Positions 16,801 to 17,509 of a DNA stretch of 17,509 nucleotides are shown here, piece after piece. How positions within the stretch are numbered: position 1 is the first letter of the stretch; each line of letters opens with the position of its first letter. This stretch comes from Chloroflexota bacterium (GTDB lineage: Bacteria > Chloroflexota > Anaerolineae > J102), in the NCBI GenBank assembly GCA_003353825.1, contig PIVW01000064.1, positions 1-17,509 of the forward strand, written 5' to 3'. The position numbers were made by a program, and so were the translations under genes. Under the pieces are notes generated by a model. It ran no database searches. It was not told the origin of the DNA and saw nothing but the letters and a program-made list of their open reading frames with translations.

Positions 16801-17167
16801 AAGTTTCGTCGTGCATGAGCCCTTGCTCCAGCGAGGTGAAGAAGCGACGAAATACCAGGGCATGGGTGGGCAGTTTATCTTGCCACTCGGCGGATATCGC
16901 CGCCACATCAAAGCCGGTGATGGGATCGAGCAGTGCGCCGATGACCTCTTCTTGAAAGCGGGGTTCATGTAACAAGGGTGAGATAGCGGAGTAGCCAGCA
17001 GCGCGCATTGCTCGATCCAGGGCCTCCTCTAAGGCCTTACGCCGGGCTTTTTCAGTGGTTTTGAGGAATCGTTCCTTACTATCCCGCACTTCCTTCTCGA
17101 ACCCGACCGTAGCAATCAAGCCCAAGCCGGCTTCTAAGGCGGCTCCTAGCAGCACTTCCCAGATCAC
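13877..17167 (-). CDS. DGR variable protein 2: NACHT NTPase with C-terminal FGE/C-type-lectin domain
   Basis: 1096 residues from GTG 17167, preceded by AAAGGGAGGA with an 8-nt gap. Residues 1-165 are a helical N-terminal region unlike that of variable protein 1 (a Gly/Ala-rich first helix [20 protein letters not shown], then charged helices). Residues 170-215 are Gly-rich ([20 protein letters not shown]). The NACHT core has Walker A [9 protein letters not shown] (303-311), Walker B [12 protein letters not shown] (402-413), [38 protein letters not shown] and [19 protein letters not shown]. The FGE-type domain begins near 820 ([66 protein letters not shown]). VR2 precedes SPSTTEH. STAND-type sensor; the helical N-terminus probably passes the signal on. 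Whether its first helix enters the membrane is unclear. Confidence 0.93.
   Translation of the reverse strand: [1096 protein letters not shown]
13898..14017 (-). repeat. Variable repeat VR2
   Basis: A gap-free match to the TR. 16 changes are at template adenines (16 of 26) and two are elsewhere: 13916 (synonymous Gly) and 14007 (Leu to Trp, giving RVWRGG). Protein: [20 protein letters not shown] then [14 protein letters not shown]. The two non-A changes sit near the ends and look like ordinary point mutations or boundary effects. Confidence 0.94.
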
Positions 17168-17252
17168 GATGGAATCCTCCCTTTTGCAGTGACGTCGTTG
17201 CTGTTGTGAGGGGCAAACAAGGGCGTCGATCGAATCATTGCTTTACGCCTGT

Positions 17253-17286
17253 AGTATACTCCTTTTCGGCGTTTGAGGCGACGATG
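17253..17286 (-). repeat. 34-bp copy of an RT-gene segment upstream of variable gene 2
   Basis: The sequence is identical to 11984-12017 within the RT gene, where it encodes HRRLKRRKGVY. Here it lies in the 262-bp gap between variable gene 2 and the partial variable gene 3 and encodes no RT. It is a relic of a duplicated or deleted RT copy or a recombination seam. It also carries TATACT, a possible -10 box, without a clear -35. Confidence 0.85.
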
Positions 17287-17306
17287 CTTCCATATTTGGA
17301 ACTGCA

Positions 17307-17450
17307 GGATCTGGTTTAAGCGATTGGCCATTTCGCCCGACCTTCGCCCGGGCAACCAAAGGGGGCGCTGCGCCCCCTTTGGAAACCCCAGCCAGTGGTC
17401 AGAAGATCAGTGTTTCAGTGTCCAGTGGGTCAGTGATCAGTGGTGGATGG
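17307..17450. repeat. Extended conserved flank downstream of VR3
   Basis: Second copy of the 13755-13897 block. Its hairpin is perfect here: CCAAAGGGGGCGC-T-GCGCCCCCTTTGG (17356-17382). The five CAGTG units are kept. Its presence beside the third VR ties this flank to DGR targets. Confidence 0.88.
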
Positions 17451-17509
17451 GGAGAACACCACCCGAAAACCGACGAGGTTGAAACGGAGGTGGGGATGCA
17501 TGAGGTAAC
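17430..17509 (-). CDS. DGR variable protein 3, C-terminal end only
   Basis: The last 26 codons of another variable gene enter from the right edge: [18 protein letters not shown] then SPSTTDH and stop at 17430-17432. The tail matches variable protein 1 (SPSTTDH) and the diversified residues differ from both other proteins. By analogy the missing part should contain an FGE/C-type-lectin domain, and perhaps NACHT, but that is not visible here. Confidence 0.85.
   Translation of the reverse strand, partial: [25 protein letters not shown]
17451..17509 (-). repeat. Variable repeat VR3, partial
   Basis: 59 nt visible, aligned without a gap to TR 13050-13108. Nine differences, all at template adenines (9 of 15 in the covered part). 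The 25-nt IMH block is identical to the TR. Confidence 0.92.

Overview
The window reads like a metagenome-derived genome of a Chloroflexota-type bacterium (Anaerolineae/Caldilineae-like). This is inferred from TPTPT linkers and C-terminal 'LPLIL'-type ends on surface-protein fragments, T-box control of phenylalanyl-tRNA synthetase, a dispersed CCTGAGCGTAGTCGAAGG-type repeat, and NACHT proteins fused to FGE/C-type-lectin domains. No 16S rRNA or other lineage marker is present, so the phylum is an inference.

Left part (1-3764): a graveyard of broken genes. It holds a 50-codon piece of glucose-6-phosphate dehydrogenase (minus) joined near base 150 to a zinc metallopeptidase that lacks its N-terminus (plus). 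After these come a surface-protein tail (minus), a 5'-truncated DDE transposase carrying an in-frame REP-like repeat, and the tail of a beta-helix surface protein ending just before a bidirectional hairpin terminator.

Middle part (3844-8034): an intact housekeeping unit on the minus strand. A sigma70-type promoter (TTGACA-17-GATAAT) drives a T-box leader with the CCAGGGTGGTACCGCGG core and an intrinsic terminator, then pheS and pheT. A frameshifted GyrI-like effector-binding fragment and a small hypothetical gene follow on its right.

Right part (8806-17509): the main discovery, a diversity-generating retroelement (DGR) on the minus strand. In transcription order it has a variable protein entering from beyond the right edge (only its C-terminus is visible), a 1096-aa NACHT-FGE variable protein, avd, a 119-nt template repeat (TR) rich in AAC codons, a DGR-type reverse transcriptase, and a 959-aa NACHT-FGE variable protein that starts by GTG/TGA overlap with the RT stop. 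A rho-independent terminator closes the unit. Three variable repeats (VR1, VR2 and a partial VR3) align to the TR without gaps. By hand count, 44 of 46 substitutions fall on template adenines. Each VR lies at the extreme C-terminus of a C-type-lectin-fold domain.

Working model: transcription through the TR gives an RNA that RT and Avd copy with errors at adenines. The mutated cDNA replaces the 3' ends of at least three NACHT STAND-type NTPase genes. This would continually alter the ligand-facing surface of signalling sensors whose NTPase cores stay fixed, giving one template that serves several different receptors. The immune or recognition role is inference; the retroelement itself is directly visible in the sequence.
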